Positions 1-9,291 of a DNA stretch of 64,000 nt are shown piece by piece. Below the pieces are notes generated by a model that worked only from the letters and a program-made list of their open reading frames with translations, searched no databases and was not told the DNA's origin. This DNA is from Cupriavidus sp. YR651 (GTDB lineage: Bacteria > Pseudomonadota > Gammaproteobacteria > Burkholderiales > Burkholderiaceae). The stretch spans positions 776,304 through 840,303 of the forward strand of contig NZ_FMYZ01000001.1 of the NCBI RefSeq assembly GCF_900101625.1. Direction: 5' to 3'. The first letter of the stretch is position 1; each line of letters starts with the position of its first letter. The position numbers and the translations under genes were made by a program.

Positions 1-831
1 TACACGTGGCAGTGGGAAGGGAGCGAGCCACCCGCCGGCGTGCGCACGCTCATCGAGATCACACTGACCGACAAGGATGGCGGCACGCACCTGCACATGC
101 GTCATAGCGGCTTCCCCGACACCGCCACGCGCGATTCGCACGCCGGCGGCTGGCAATCGGTCTTCAACAACCTTAGTGACTATGTGGATGCCGAAGGCAG
201 CGCCGGCACGCTGACCGTCTACGGCGATGCGCGCAGCACCTACGTTCGCACGGTGCGCCTGGCGCTCGAAGAGAAAGGCGTGGCCTACACGCTCAAGCCA
301 CTTGCGCCGCACAACGACGAACTGCTGGCCCACAACCCTTTTGGCCGCATTCCGGCATTCGCCGACGGTCCGATCGAATTCTACGAAACGCGCGCCATCC
401 TGAGCTATATCAACGACGTCTTTGGCGGCCCAAACCTGATTCCGCAAACCGGCCCCACTGCGCGCGCACGCTGCGAGCAGTGGATCAGCCTGATCAACTG
501 CCACGGCTACGATGCGATGGTGCGCCGCTACGTGCTGCACTACGTGTTCCCGAAGGGCCAGGACGGCCAGCCTGATCGCGCCACCATCGAGGCGGCCCTG
601 CCCGAGATCGCGAGGCAGCTCGATGCATTGGAGCAGGCATACGGCGGGCGCGATTTCCTGGTCGGGAATACGTTGTCGATGGCCGACCTGTTCTTCGCCC
701 CGATCGTCGAGTATCTGGCGCGATTCCCGGAAAGCGCGGCGATGCTGGAAACGCGGACGAACATCCGGCGTGGTCACGCAGTCATGCGTGCGCGGCCAAG
801 CTACGCAGCCACGCAGCCGGATTTCGGCTAA
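1..831 (+). CDS. SRPBCC (AHSA1-like) / glutathione S-transferase fusion, 5' end outside window
   Basis: The reading frame is open from the first base, so the gene starts upstream of the window; the GTG at 40 is only an internal codon. The first ~65 visible residues end an AHSA1/SRPBCC lipid-binding-type domain, with the characteristic YTWQWE and HSGFPD...HAGGWQSV segments. A glutathione S-transferase follows: a thioredoxin-like N-terminal domain (LTVYGDARSTYVRTVRLALEEKG, then NPFGRIPAF and the ETRAILSYI segment that normally contacts glutathione), then an all-helical C-terminal domain with the usual LSMADLFFAPI motif. The SRPBCC-GST fusion is seen directly. Detoxification of, or binding to, a hydrophobic ligand is inference. 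It converges on the glycosylase remnant that ends at 892. Confidence 0.85.
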   Translation, partial: YTWQWEGSEPPAGVRTLIEITLTDKDGGTHLHMRHSGFPDTATRDSHAGGWQSVFNNLSDYVDAEGSAGTLTVYGDARSTYVRTVRLALEEKGVAYTLKPLAPHNDELLAHNPFGRIPAFADGPIEFYETRAILSYINDVFGGPNLIPQTGPTARARCEQWISLINCHGYDAMVRRYVLHYVFPKGQDGQPDRATIEAALPEIARQLDALEQAYGGRDFLVGNTLSMADLFFAPIVEYLARFPESAAMLETRTNIRRGHAVMRARPSYAATQPDFG

Positions 832-891
832 TCAGTCGAGCCAGGTCGGAGCGGCCGGGGCGCTCCGACGCACGCGAGGGAACGTGAAGGG

Positions 892-1098
892 CTATACCAG
901 ACGCGGCTTTTCAGACAGCCACGTCTGCAATGTCTGCCAGGCGCGCAGCTTTTCCGCGTATGACAATGTGTAGGCAGGGCTGCTGGAGGGAAGCATGACG
1001 ATCCGATGCCGATCCGCATGATGCGCGAGCGCTTTCTTGCCGATACGCGCCGCCGTGCCACCATTGAACGCGATGACCTCGAGACCGGGCAACGCAGA
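892..1098 (-). pseudogene. Orphan 3' fragment of a hypoxanthine-DNA glycosylase gene
   Basis: This stretch encodes the last ~65 residues of the same protein that is intact at 3611-4117, including the VIAFNGGTA, LPSSSPA.TL and EKLRAWQ blocks. It has no N-terminal two thirds and no credible start codon. It begins directly after the TGA (1099-1101) of the helicase gene, which lies in the same frame. The two copies clearly align but are not identical, in protein or in DNA. The simplest reading is that this is the original 3' end of the resident glycosylase gene, cut off when the 2.7-kb insert arrived. Confidence 0.8.
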
Positions 1099-2928
1099 TC
1101 AGCCAAGTCCCTCCATCGCCGCGCGCAGCTCCCCGGCAAATCGGGAGTCTTCGCCATGGGTTATCACGAGTTGCCGCGTGGCCCGCGTCATGGCCACATA
1201 GAGCAACCGGGCCTCGTCCTCCGGAGATTCTTCCTTCTTGTGAGGCATGCCAGTGCCTGGAATGCACACCAGCGGGAATTCCAACCCCTTGCTGCTGTGC
1301 ATGGTTACCACCTTGACACTGTCATCGCCGGGCGTAAAGCGCTTGCTCTCCTGTGGGCACTCGAATGGAATACCTTGTCGCGCCAACACATTGGTGATTT
1401 GACTAGCCATATCCCAATAGCGATACAACACGGCCATTTGCGACCACGGCGTCCCAGTCCTATTCTCATCTCGCAGGATCTGGGCAATACGTTCCACCTC
1501 GGCACTGAACGTAGGCAGCTCAAGCAAGAGGGGCTTGGGACCTCGCCTTCCGGCCCCTATGGGAAGCACGGTGGGCGCCTCATCCTCCCCAACATCACGT
1601 GAATTCAATAGTTCGCCAGCAACGGAACGCGCGACAAACAGAATCTCCTGCGTGTTTCGGTAGTTCAGCTTGAGAATGGTGGTACGACCCGATGCCTTGA
1701 TACCAACGCTCGCGAAGCTGAATTTCCGTTTAGCCGTACCGCCATAGATCGACTGCGCATCGTCATACATGACAAGCAGAGAATTGCTCTCCGGGTTGAC
1801 CATTTGCACGACCAGCTTGAACCACTCCGGCCGAAAATCGTGACCCTCATCGATCAGTACGGCGTCATACTGACCGGATGGGATCAGCTTCCGATCAACG
1901 CCATGGATGACGCGCTCCACCATCGACTCGAACAATGCGTCCGTCGGCGGACCCTTGGGTCGCTCAATATGAAAGGCATCGAGCTGGCGCGAACACCACG
2001 CATGAAAATTGTGAACGTGAACCTTGTCGCCGATACCCTTTTCATCCATGGAAGCCGCCAGCTTGGCGGCAAGCGTCTTGTTGTAACAGAGCACCAGCAC
2101 CGGCCGCGTTACGATCTTCGCCAAGTGCTCTGCACGATAGCCAAGAATCAGCGTCTTACCTGACCCGGCCACGCCATGGATAACGCGATGCCCTTCCCCC
2201 AAACTGCGCGCCAACTGCTCCTGCTGCAAATCCATGACGCGCAAAATGTCGGGAATATCCTGCGGCCCGGCGTCATCCTCGGCAAACAACGCCCGCTGTT
2301 CGGGCAGCCGAACCTGCGGAAACAGGTGCCAGCGAATCCTGTCGATCTGAGGAAGCGAAAGTTTGTGCGCAAACTTGATGGGAAACATGTCCCACAAACG
2401 TTGCTGGAACACTTCGGCTTCCACTTTCGGGTACATCTCGTCCTGACAGATAACAAGGTGCGGCGGGATGACATCGCCGAGATTGGTTCTATCGAAATCG
2501 CCACGCGAGATATTGGACAGTACGACACCATGGCCATATGGGAAGAATGGCTTCCCCCTTAATGAGCCGGAAGGCCAGACCAGTTGCGGATCCCGCTGCA
2601 GCAGATTGGTGACGTAGAACATGAACTGCCGCGCCTGCTCGAGCGGATTCATCGTCGCGACCAAGCCTTGGCTGGTCAGTAGGGTAACTGCACGCTGATC
2701 GATCTCGCGAATGTTGTCGAGCTTCCAATCCTTGACCTCCAGCACTAGCAACCCACGACTTGGATGAAACACGATGAAATCCGGATTTCGTGTCTTCTCG
2801 CCCAGCGTGACGTCATACCAGCAGACGTAGTCGTCTTCCAGCTTGGCCTCGAGCCTTTCGGCGAAGCGCTTTTCGCCACCGGTCATGCGCGAGGTGACCG
2901 AACCGAGGGAAGGAATCAGCGTTGCCAT
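1099..2928 (-). CDS. NERD-domain UvrD/Rep-type superfamily 1 helicase, candidate defence protein
   Basis: A 609-residue protein. Residues ~15-130 form a nuclease-related (NERD) domain, with the NPDFIVFHP...LEVKDWK arrangement of a PD-(D/E)xK-type core. From about residue 230 a UvrD-like helicase follows: Walker A GVAGSGKT, Walker B-like IDEGHD, YDDAQSIY, LNYRNTQE, the HSSKGLEF motif and the terminal LLYVAMTRA motif. All the main helicase motifs look intact, so it should be active on DNA. It is divergent from the HEPN gene across a short AT-rich gap (2929-3060). NERD-helicases are frequent in anti-phage islands; the defence role here is inferred from domain type, partner and the insertion site. 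Confidence 0.85.
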   Translation of the reverse strand: MATLIPSLGSVTSRMTGGEKRFAERLEAKLEDDYVCWYDVTLGEKTRNPDFIVFHPSRGLLVLEVKDWKLDNIREIDQRAVTLLTSQGLVATMNPLEQARQFMFYVTNLLQRDPQLVWPSGSLRGKPFFPYGHGVVLSNISRGDFDRTNLGDVIPPHLVICQDEMYPKVEAEVFQQRLWDMFPIKFAHKLSLPQIDRIRWHLFPQVRLPEQRALFAEDDAGPQDIPDILRVMDLQQEQLARSLGEGHRVIHGVAGSGKTLILGYRAEHLAKIVTRPVLVLCYNKTLAAKLAASMDEKGIGDKVHVHNFHAWCSRQLDAFHIERPKGPPTDALFESMVERVIHGVDRKLIPSGQYDAVLIDEGHDFRPEWFKLVVQMVNPESNSLLVMYDDAQSIYGGTAKRKFSFASVGIKASGRTTILKLNYRNTQEILFVARSVAGELLNSRDVGEDEAPTVLPIGAGRRGPKPLLLELPTFSAEVERIAQILRDENRTGTPWSQMAVLYRYWDMASQITNVLARQGIPFECPQESKRFTPGDDSVKVVTMHSSKGLEFPLVCIPGTGMPHKKEESPEDEARLLYVAMTRATRQLVITHGEDSRFAGELRAAMEGLG

Positions 2929-3060
2929 TATCTTCTTCTTATTCGCTATATAGCTATTGAGTTACTCTACCGGAATACTCTTCCGTGACCCGATGCAATC
3001 CGTATGGCCGAGAGAGTAGTCAACCCTCACATCGGACAATATCAAGAGAACCGGTATCTC

Positions 3061-3600
3061 ATGTCAAGAGCCAAAACAACTTTCGAAGAATCCATCAAGG
3101 ACGCCGACGAACTGCTGCGACATTTTGATAACCTGAATTCCAACCCGCCGCCGCCAAATGCCGAGGTTCTTAAACGTGCTGGGCTCATCATGGCAATGAC
3201 AGCGTGGGAAACCTATGTCGAGGATCGCGTTCAGGAGGGTGTTACGGATTGGCTGCGCCCGGTCGAAGGCAGTCCGTTGGCGAAATTTGTTTCCGAACGG
3301 CTACAGGATGAACTCAAACGGTTTCACAATCCATCGACAGACAAGACGCGCAAGCTCTTTCTCGATTATCTAGGCAAAGACGTCACTGCGCATTGGACGT
3401 GGAATAACACTGATGCCGCAAAGGCCAAACAGACGCTGGATGACTGGATTCGGCGGCGAGGAGATGCCGTGCATCGATCTCGCACTGTCTCGGCGGGTCC
3501 TGCAGTTGCACACCTGATAAGGCGCGACGAACTAGAAAAGGCGATTCGCTTTCTTCGCGGTCTGGTGGACGCGACGGACAAAGCGCTCGATATGCGCTGA
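3061..3600 (+). CDS. HEPN-domain protein, possible RNase toxin
   Basis: A helical protein of about 179 residues resembling RiboL-PSP-HEPN/MAE_28990-type HEPN proteins. It carries an R-x4-H motif (R-GDAV-H, in the segment RRRGDAVHRS near the C-terminal third), the catalytic signature of HEPN ribonucleases. The ATG at 3061 was chosen because the family homology seems to begin there; an ATG at 3004 would add 19 residues and cannot be excluded. It is divergent from the NERD-helicase and convergent with the glycosylase gene, whose stop lies 10 bp away. Pairing of a HEPN RNase with a nuclease-helicase suggests an abortive-infection type defence module, but no antitoxin-like partner is evident. Confidence 0.7.
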   Translation: MSRAKTTFEESIKDADELLRHFDNLNSNPPPPNAEVLKRAGLIMAMTAWETYVEDRVQEGVTDWLRPVEGSPLAKFVSERLQDELKRFHNPSTDKTRKLFLDYLGKDVTAHWTWNNTDAAKAKQTLDDWIRRRGDAVHRSRTVSAGPAVAHLIRRDELEKAIRFLRGLVDATDKALDMR

Positions 3601-3610
3601 TACGCACGTA

Positions 3611-4117
3611 TCAGCCAATCCCGTGCATATGCGTCCGCAATGCCTGCCATGCGCGCAACTTTTCCGGATAGGCCAATGTATGGGCCGGGCTGCTGGATGG
3701 GAGTCTAACGATGCGGTACTGGCCGCAGTCGTGTTTCACAAGAACCTTCGAACCAATCCGCTCAGCTGTACCGCCATTGAACGCAATCACCGCGAGCTGT
3801 GGTAGCGATTGGATCAGGCCGATGAGATCGTTCCCTGCGTGATCACGGATGTTGCTGTCCAGGCTGCCTTCGCGTTTCGCTTCGGCGACGACATCCCATA
3901 AACCAATGTTGTAGGCCAGCAGCGTTTGCAGTCGTTCGGCATATTCCATTCCGACGAGATCCCCGCCGACAACATCGCCAACCAACCGCCAGAACTGGTT
4001 CTGCTTGTGCGCGTAATACTGGCTTTGCGCGAGCGAGACCTCGCCCGGCAGGCTGCCGAGCACGAGCACGCGGGTGTGGGCATCGACGACCGGAGGAAAG
4101 CAGCGTTTGGTGGTCAT
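3611..4117 (-). CDS. Hypoxanthine (deoxyinosine)-DNA glycosylase, UDG superfamily
   Basis: 168 residues of the uracil-DNA glycosylase superfamily, hypoxanthine-DNA glycosylase type. It shows the family motif LVLGSLPGEVSL near residue 20, YYAHKQNQFW near 35-44, the INN-like region AYNIGLWDV near 70, and LPSSSPA near residue 140. It removes deaminated adenine (hypoxanthine) from DNA in base excision repair. The C-terminal third appears to derive from the insert described at 1096-3808, so the protein is likely a hybrid of resident N-terminus and imported C-terminus. It lies 71 bp downstream of htpG, past a terminator. Confidence 0.85.
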   Translation of the reverse strand: MTTKRCFPPVVDAHTRVLVLGSLPGEVSLAQSQYYAHKQNQFWRLVGDVVGGDLVGMEYAERLQTLLAYNIGLWDVVAEAKREGSLDSNIRDHAGNDLIGLIQSLPQLAVIAFNGGTAERIGSKVLVKHDCGQYRIVRLPSSSPAHTLAYPEKLRAWQALRTHMHGIG

Positions 4118-4137
4118 TGCCGGGGCCTCATGACGGC

Positions 4138-4167
4138 AAAACGGGGCGGCCGTCGCCGGCCACCCCG
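4138..4167 (-). terminator. Rho-independent terminator of htpG
   Basis: A long GC-rich hairpin with arms CGGGGTGGCCG and CGGCCGCCCCG (minus strand) is followed by four T residues, just after the htpG stop codon. Confidence 0.6.
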
Positions 4168-4188
4168 CCCTGCCTGCGCGTCACGCCG

Positions 4189-6090
4189 TCAGGCCAGCAG
4201 ACGGTTGACACGCTGCACATAGGCCGCCGGGTCCTCGAGCATGCCGCCTTCGGCCAGCAGGGCCTGGTCGAACAGCACGCGCACGCGGTCGCCAAACGCG
4301 TCGCCGTCCGGCACGTCGCGCAGCTTTTTCACCAGCGCGTGCTCCGGATTCAGCTCCAGGATCGGCTGGGCGTCCGGCGCCTTCTGGCCGGCCTGCTTCA
4401 GCAGGCGCTGCAGGTAGCCGCTCATGTCGCCGTCATCGGACACCAGGCACGACGCCGATTCCGTCAGGCGCAGCGTCACGCGCACGTCCTTGGCCTTGCC
4501 TTCCAGCACGGCCTTGGCGCGGTCGACCACTTCCTTCCAGTCGGTTTCGGCCTTTTCCTGCTCGGCCTTCTCGGCTTCATCGGCCAGGCTGCCCAGGTCC
4601 AGGTCACCACGCGCCACGGAGACCAGCTCCTTGCCATCGAACTCGCGCAGGTAGGACAGCATCCATTCGTCCACGCGCTCCGTGAGCAGCAGCACTTCGA
4701 TGCCCTTCTTGCGGAATACTTCCAGGTGCGGGCTCGATTTCGCCGCGGCCCAGGTGTCGGCCGTGACGTAGTAGATCTTGTCCTGCCCTTCCTTCATGCG
4801 GCCCACGTACGCCGCCATCGAGACCGATTGCCCGGCCGTGTCGTCTTGCGTCGACGCAAAGCGCAGCAGCTTCGCGATGCGTTCGGCATTGGCCTGATCC
4901 TCGCCCAGTCCTTCCTTGAGCACCTGGCCGAACTGCTCCCAGAAGGTCGCGTACTTGGTGCGGTCGGCTTCGTCCTCGCTGTCAGCCAGCGATTCCAGCA
5001 TCGACAGCACGCGCTTGGCGCAGCCCTCGCGAATCGCACGCACGTCACGGCTTTCCTGCAGCAGTTCGCGCGACACGTTCAGCGGCAGGTCCGCCGAGTC
5101 CACCACGCCCTTGACCCAGCGCAGGTACGACGGCAGCAGTTGATCCGCATCGTCCATGATGAACACGCGCTTCACGTACAGCTTCAGGCCGGCCTTGTGA
5201 TTGCGGTCCCAGAGGTCGAACGGCGCGCGCGCCGGGATGTACAGCAGCTGGGTATATTCGCTGCGGCCTTCCACGCGGTTGTGGGTCCAGGCCAGCGGCG
5301 CCTCGTGATCGTGGGCGATGTGCTGGTAGAACGCCTGGTACTGCTCGTCGGTGATATCGGATTTGCCACGCGTCCACAGGGCGCTGGCCTGGTTCACGCT
5401 TTCCCACTCGCCGGTGCGCTTGTGCGCGCTGGCCTCGGCATCCCACTCTTCCTTGGGCATGCGGATCGGCAGCGAGATATGGTCCGAGTACTTCTGGATG
5501 ATGTGGCGCAGGCGGTAAGCCGACAGAAAATCGTCCTCGCCCTCGCGCAGGTGCAGCGTGATGGTGCTGCCGCGCTCGGTGCGGGTGATGGCATCCACGG
5601 AGAACTCGCCGTCGCCGGCGCTTTCCCAGCGCACCGCCTCGTCGGCGGGGAGGCCCGCGCGGCGGGTTTCCACGGTGACCTTGTCGGCAACGATAAAGGC
5701 CGAGTAGAAGCCCACGCCAAACTGGCCGATCAGCGCCGCATCCTTCTGCTGGTCACCGGACAGTTGCTGGAAGAATTCCTTGGTGCCCGACCGGGCGATG
5801 GTGCCGAGGTTGCGGATCGCCTCGTCACGGCTCATGCCGATGCCGTTGTCGGTGATCTTCAGCGTGCGGGTGGCGGCATCCGCTTCGATCCGGATGGCCA
5901 GGTCGGCGTCGTTCTCGAGCAGCGCGGGGTTCGCGATCGCCTCGAAGCGCAGCTTGTCGGTGGCGTCCGAAGCATTCGAAACCAGCTCGCGCAGGAAAAT
6001 TTCCTTGTTGCTGTACAGCGAGTGGATCATCAGGTGCAGCAGTTGCTTCACTTCCGCCTGGAAGCTCATCGTCTCGTGCGGTGCGGTCAT
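4189..6090 (-). CDS. htpG: Molecular chaperone HtpG (Hsp90)
   Basis: A protein of about 633 residues with the bacterial Hsp90 layout. The N-terminal GHKL ATPase domain carries ELVSNASDA (Glu and Asn for ATP/Mg2+), DNGIGM and the [11 protein letters not shown] lid region; the middle and C-terminal dimerisation domains follow. The ATG at 6090 is preferred because an AAGAGGAG ribosome binding site precedes it by a few bases and the protein then begins [14 protein letters not shown]; the frame stays open upstream. HtpG is a cytosolic chaperone that cooperates with DnaK in stress. It is probably monocistronic, with a terminator at 4138-4167. Confidence 0.97.
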   Translation of the reverse strand: MTAPHETMSFQAEVKQLLHLMIHSLYSNKEIFLRELVSNASDATDKLRFEAIANPALLENDADLAIRIEADAATRTLKITDNGIGMSRDEAIRNLGTIARSGTKEFFQQLSGDQQKDAALIGQFGVGFYSAFIVADKVTVETRRAGLPADEAVRWESAGDGEFSVDAITRTERGSTITLHLREGEDDFLSAYRLRHIIQKYSDHISLPIRMPKEEWDAEASAHKRTGEWESVNQASALWTRGKSDITDEQYQAFYQHIAHDHEAPLAWTHNRVEGRSEYTQLLYIPARAPFDLWDRNHKAGLKLYVKRVFIMDDADQLLPSYLRWVKGVVDSADLPLNVSRELLQESRDVRAIREGCAKRVLSMLESLADSEDEADRTKYATFWEQFGQVLKEGLGEDQANAERIAKLLRFASTQDDTAGQSVSMAAYVGRMKEGQDKIYYVTADTWAAAKSSPHLEVFRKKGIEVLLLTERVDEWMLSYLREFDGKELVSVARGDLDLGSLADEAEKAEQEKAETDWKEVVDRAKAVLEGKAKDVRVTLRLTESASCLVSDDGDMSGYLQRLLKQAGQKAPDAQPILELNPEHALVKKLRDVPDGDAFGDRVRVLFDQALLAEGGMLEDPAAYVQRVNRLLA

Positions 6091-6186
6091 GGTTCTCCTC
6101 TTGAAAACAGGCAAACGGAACATGCCCGGCCCGTGGGTCCGGGCCGGCGTCGATGGGGCAGCAAATCGGGACTGGCAGGCGGTTTT

Positions 6187-7746
6187 TCAAGCCCCCGGGG
6201 CGGCTGACTGGCCCGACAGGCGATCCATCTGCCCGGCCAGGAAGCGCAGCATGCCGGGGTCGCTGCTGCTGGCGATGTTGAAGCGCGTCCAGCTCGACGG
6301 CATCTGCGACGGCGAGAACAGGCTGCCCGGCGCGAACAGGTAGCCTTCCTCATGCCCCGCCGTGGCGATGGCGTTGGTATCCACGCCCGTATCCGCCCAC
6401 AGGTACATGCCGGCATGCTGGCCGGGGAACATGCGCAAACCCAGCCGTTCCAGCCGGTGGCGCGTCTCGTCGCGGGCGCGGTCCAGCCGCGCGCGCACCC
6501 GCTCCACGTGCTTGCGGTAGTGCCCTTCGGTCAGCACCTTGTAGACCACGCGTTCGTTGATCTCCGGAGTTGCCATGCCGGTCACCAGCTTGCTGTCGGT
6601 CAGCGTCACGGCCAGGTCCGGGCTGGCGGCGATGAACCCGACCCGCAGGTTGGCGGCCAGCGTCTTGGAGAAGCTGCCCAGGTAGATCACGCGCCTCAGC
6701 TGGTCCAGGCTGGCCAGCCGCGTGGCGGAGTGGCCGGGCGGGCACAGGTCGCAATAGATGTCGTCTTCGATGATCAGGAAGTCGTACTGCTCGGCCAGCT
6801 GCAGCAGCCGATGCGCGCGCGCCGCGGAGAGCGAGGTGCCGGTCGGGTTGTGCAGCACGGAATTGACGACGAAGAACCTGGGCCGGTGGGCCTGGACAAT
6901 CCGCTCCAGCGCCTCCAGGTCCGGGCCGTCCGCCGTGTAGGGCACGCCGATCACGTTGGCGCCCTGCGTCGCAAAGCGGGCAAACATCACGAACCAGGCC
7001 GGATCGCCGACCAGCACGGTGTCGCCGGGATGGAGGAATTCCCGGGCGATCAGGTCCAGTGCCTGGGTGATGCCGGACGTCATCACGATCTGATCCGGCG
7101 TGACGCCGATCTCCAGCTCCTCCAGGCGCGTCCGCAACTGCTGCCGCAGCGGCAGGAAGCCTTGCGGCGTGCCGCTGGCGAGGAAGTGGTTGCCCGGCTG
7201 GCGGCCCAGGCTGCGCAGCGCACCGGAAACCAGCTCGCCGTCGAGCCATTCATTGGGCAGGAAGCCCCAGCCCGGCGCCTTGTGGCTTTCCGCCGAGTGG
7301 AACATGCTGCGCAGCAGCCAGGTGACGTCGATATTGCGGATGGCATTCGAGGGCGGCGGGACGACCGCGGCGGAATGACTGACGCGCTCGCGCACATAAA
7401 AACCCGAGCCGCGCCGGGATTCCAGGTAGCCCAGCGCCACCAGCCGCTCGTAGGCCTCCACCACGGTGAAGCGCGAAATCCCCTTCTCCGTGGCCAGTTG
7501 CCGGATCGATGGCATGCGCATTCCGGCGCGGAACACGCGCTCGTCGATCCGCAATCGCGCCCATTCGGTCAGTTGCTCGACCAGCGTCATCTGGGCGGAC
7601 GGGATGGGGTCCGGCAGCCGCTCATGACCCGCCGCCGGCATCACCAGCCGCAATGCGCGTGTGCCGCCCACCGCACTGGCGTCGCCTCCGCTATTCTTGC
7701 GAGCTGGCGTCTTGGACGGGTTTCCGTCCTCCTGGCTCCCTTCCAT
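6187..7746 (-). CDS. MocR/GntR-family transcriptional regulator with aminotransferase domain
   Basis: 519 residues. After a low-complexity N-terminal tail, a GntR-type winged helix-turn-helix lies near residues 55-125 (MPSIRQLATEKGISRFTVVEAYERL). A flexible linker then leads into a full class I aminotransferase fold with the PLP lysine in GSFSKTLAANLRVGFI. This is the MocR architecture, in which PLP or an amino acid-PLP adduct changes DNA binding. The ATG at 7746 follows a GGGAG sequence; upstream in-frame codons overlap the likely operator. The divergent operon at 7831 is the probable target: three ACTGTA copies lie between the two genes. Confidence 0.88.
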   Translation of the reverse strand: MEGSQEDGNPSKTPARKNSGGDASAVGGTRALRLVMPAAGHERLPDPIPSAQMTLVEQLTEWARLRIDERVFRAGMRMPSIRQLATEKGISRFTVVEAYERLVALGYLESRRGSGFYVRERVSHSAAVVPPPSNAIRNIDVTWLLRSMFHSAESHKAPGWGFLPNEWLDGELVSGALRSLGRQPGNHFLASGTPQGFLPLRQQLRTRLEELEIGVTPDQIVMTSGITQALDLIAREFLHPGDTVLVGDPAWFVMFARFATQGANVIGVPYTADGPDLEALERIVQAHRPRFFVVNSVLHNPTGTSLSAARAHRLLQLAEQYDFLIIEDDIYCDLCPPGHSATRLASLDQLRRVIYLGSFSKTLAANLRVGFIAASPDLAVTLTDSKLVTGMATPEINERVVYKVLTEGHYRKHVERVRARLDRARDETRHRLERLGLRMFPGQHAGMYLWADTGVDTNAIATAGHEEGYLFAPGSLFSPSQMPSSWTRFNIASSSDPGMLRFLAGQMDRLSGQSAAPGA

Positions 7747-7760
7747 GTGCTGCTCCCGAA

Positions 7761-7801
7761 ACTGTACTGAATACGATCCGCTGAACTGTATCGGTACTGT
7801 A
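7761..7801. promoter_or_regulatory. Candidate MocR operator with three ACTGTA repeats
   Basis: Between the divergent MocR gene and the VOC-led operon, ACTGTA occurs at 7761-7766, 7785-7790 and 7796-7801. The first two start 24 bp apart and the last two 11 bp apart. MocR proteins typically bind directly repeated half-sites in such divergent gaps. That this protein binds here is inference. Confidence 0.5.
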
Positions 7802-7830
7802 CCGCCAACCTTGACTACCATCAACCGACG

Positions 7831-8508
7831 ATGAAGCTAGCCATTGACCACCTCGTGATTGCCGCGCCCGACCTGGATTCAGGGGTCGACTACGTGGCCG
7901 GCGTGCTCGGTGTCGCCCCGCAAAGCGGCGGCGCGCACCCGGGCATGGGCACGCACAACCGCGTAATGGGCCTGTTTGGCGGCCTGTACCTGGAAGTCAT
8001 GGCGATCGACCCGTCGGCGCCAGCGCCCGACCGGCCGCGCTGGTTCGGGCTGGACAGCGACCTGATACAGCAGCGCCTGCGCGACGGCCCGTTCCTGGCA
8101 CACTGGGCGGCCCGCGTGGAGCGCCCCGCCGACCTGTCGCGCTGGCAGGCGCAATACCCGGACCGCATCGCCCCGGCCATCCCGATGACGCGCGGCGACC
8201 TGCACTGGCGGCTGACAGTGCCCGAGGACGGCAGCCTGCCCGCGTGGCGGGGTGAAGGAGCCAGTGCCGGCGACGGCCTGTTCCCCACGCTGATCCAGTG
8301 GGATGTGGCCAATCACCCGGCGATCAGCCTGCCGCGCCAGGACATGGCGCTGCGCAGGCTGCGCGGGCGGCACCCGCATGCGGAACTGCTGCGGCAGGGG
8401 CTGGCCTGGCTGGGCGCCGACCACCTGATCGAGATCGAACAGGCCGATGGCGCGCCTGGGCTCGCCGCCGAGATCGAAACGCCGACGGGCATCAAGACCC
8501 TGGGCTGA
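7831..8508 (+). CDS. VOC-superfamily glyoxalase-like protein
   Basis: 225 residues. The N-terminus (LAIDHLVIAAPDLDSGVDYV, then HPGMGTHNRVMGLFGGLYLEVMAID) is a glyoxalase-like vicinal oxygen chelate module, with a metal-binding His at the start and a Glu in the LEVMAID strand. The C-terminal half is a second, more divergent module. The substrate is unknown. It is the first gene of a closely spaced run of eight genes (to 13644) divergent from the MocR regulator, so it probably acts in the same amino-acid related pathway. Confidence 0.75.
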   Translation: MKLAIDHLVIAAPDLDSGVDYVAGVLGVAPQSGGAHPGMGTHNRVMGLFGGLYLEVMAIDPSAPAPDRPRWFGLDSDLIQQRLRDGPFLAHWAARVERPADLSRWQAQYPDRIAPAIPMTRGDLHWRLTVPEDGSLPAWRGEGASAGDGLFPTLIQWDVANHPAISLPRQDMALRRLRGRHPHAELLRQGLAWLGADHLIEIEQADGAPGLAAEIETPTGIKTLG

Positions 8509-8562
8509 ATCCCCGATACGACAACACAACAACAAGCCCCACACACCGAAGGAGCCCCCGCG

Positions 8563-9279
8563 ATGTCCGCCACGACTCACAAGCGTTTCGACGACGACGC
8601 CTACCTCGACCACTGCAGCGCCACGGTCGTGGCCGTGAGCGAAGCCGGCATCGAGCTGGACCAGACCGTCTGCTACGCGCGCAGCGGCGGCCAGGCGGGA
8701 GACACCGGCACGCTGACCCTGGCCGATGGCCGCATGATCGTGCTGACCGACACGGTCTATGGCGACGACCGCACGCGCATCCTGCATGTGCCCGCCCCGG
8801 ATGCCCCGGCCGTGCAGGCCGGCGATCGCGTGGAGGTGAAGATCGACTGGGCGCGCCGCCACAAGCTGATGCGGCTGCACACCTGCCTGCACCTGCTCGG
8901 GTCCCTGATCCCGGTGCCGGTGACGGGCTGCAGCATCTCGCCGGACTCGGCCCGCATCGACTTCGACTTGCCCGAATCCACACTCGAAAAATCCGAACTG
9001 ACCGCACAACTGAACGCGCTGATCGGCGCGAAGACCGATGTGCGGATCGACCGCATCACGCCCGAACAACTGGCGGCCCAGCCGGACCTCGTGCGCACCG
9101 TGGGCGCGGCGCCGCCGGCCGGCACTTCGACCATCCGCATCATCGAGATCCCCGGCGTGGACCGCCAGCCCTGCGGCGGCACCCATGTGGCCAACACGGG
9201 CGAGATCGGCCCCGTGACCGTGACCAAGATCGAAAAGAAAAGCCGCACCAACCGGCGCGTGGTCGTCAACTTCGCCTGA
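8563..9279 (+). CDS. AlaX-type trans-editing protein (alanyl-tRNA editing domain)
   Basis: 238 residues resembling the free-standing editing domain of alanyl-tRNA synthetase. Zinc-site residues are visible as HTCLH (His106, His110) and CGGTH (Cys204, His208), and ARSGGQAGDTGTL lies near residue 40. AlaX proteins hydrolyse Ser- or Gly-tRNA(Ala) and prevent mistranslation. An AGGAGCC ribosome binding site precedes the ATG. Its place beside RidA, exporters and an aminotransferase suggests the operon deals with an amino acid that is toxic or easily mischarged. Confidence 0.88.
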   Translation: MSATTHKRFDDDAYLDHCSATVVAVSEAGIELDQTVCYARSGGQAGDTGTLTLADGRMIVLTDTVYGDDRTRILHVPAPDAPAVQAGDRVEVKIDWARRHKLMRLHTCLHLLGSLIPVPVTGCSISPDSARIDFDLPESTLEKSELTAQLNALIGAKTDVRIDRITPEQLAAQPDLVRTVGAAPPAGTSTIRIIEIPGVDRQPCGGTHVANTGEIGPVTVTKIEKKSRTNRRVVVNFA

Positions 9280-9291
9280 GGCGGCACCGTC

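Larger units (their letters stand above)
1096..3808. mobile_element. 2.7-kb insert in glycosylase gene, carrying NERD-helicase, HEPN gene and a replacement gene 3' end
   Basis: The boundaries are inferred from homology between two copies of the glycosylase 3' end. On the right the intact gene continues to 3611; on the left a severed copy starts at about 1098. The equivalent codon in the intact gene is near residue 104, at about 3808. The insert would therefore hold the helicase, the HEPN gene and a substitute for glycosylase codons ~104-168, so that the target gene stays functional. I see no integrase, transposase or terminal inverted repeats. Entry by homologous recombination through the glycosylase gene, or by an integrase supplied from elsewhere, are both possible. 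The helicase and HEPN genes are visibly less GC-rich than their surroundings. Confidence 0.6.

Noticed and set aside
4117..6207. Long plus-strand open frame opposite htpG (and similar long frames opposite parE, parC, the MocR gene and the exporter genes)
   Set aside because: GC-rich codon bias leaves the opposite strand open. The translations are His/Arg/Gln-rich without domains, while the other strand encodes clear conserved proteins.
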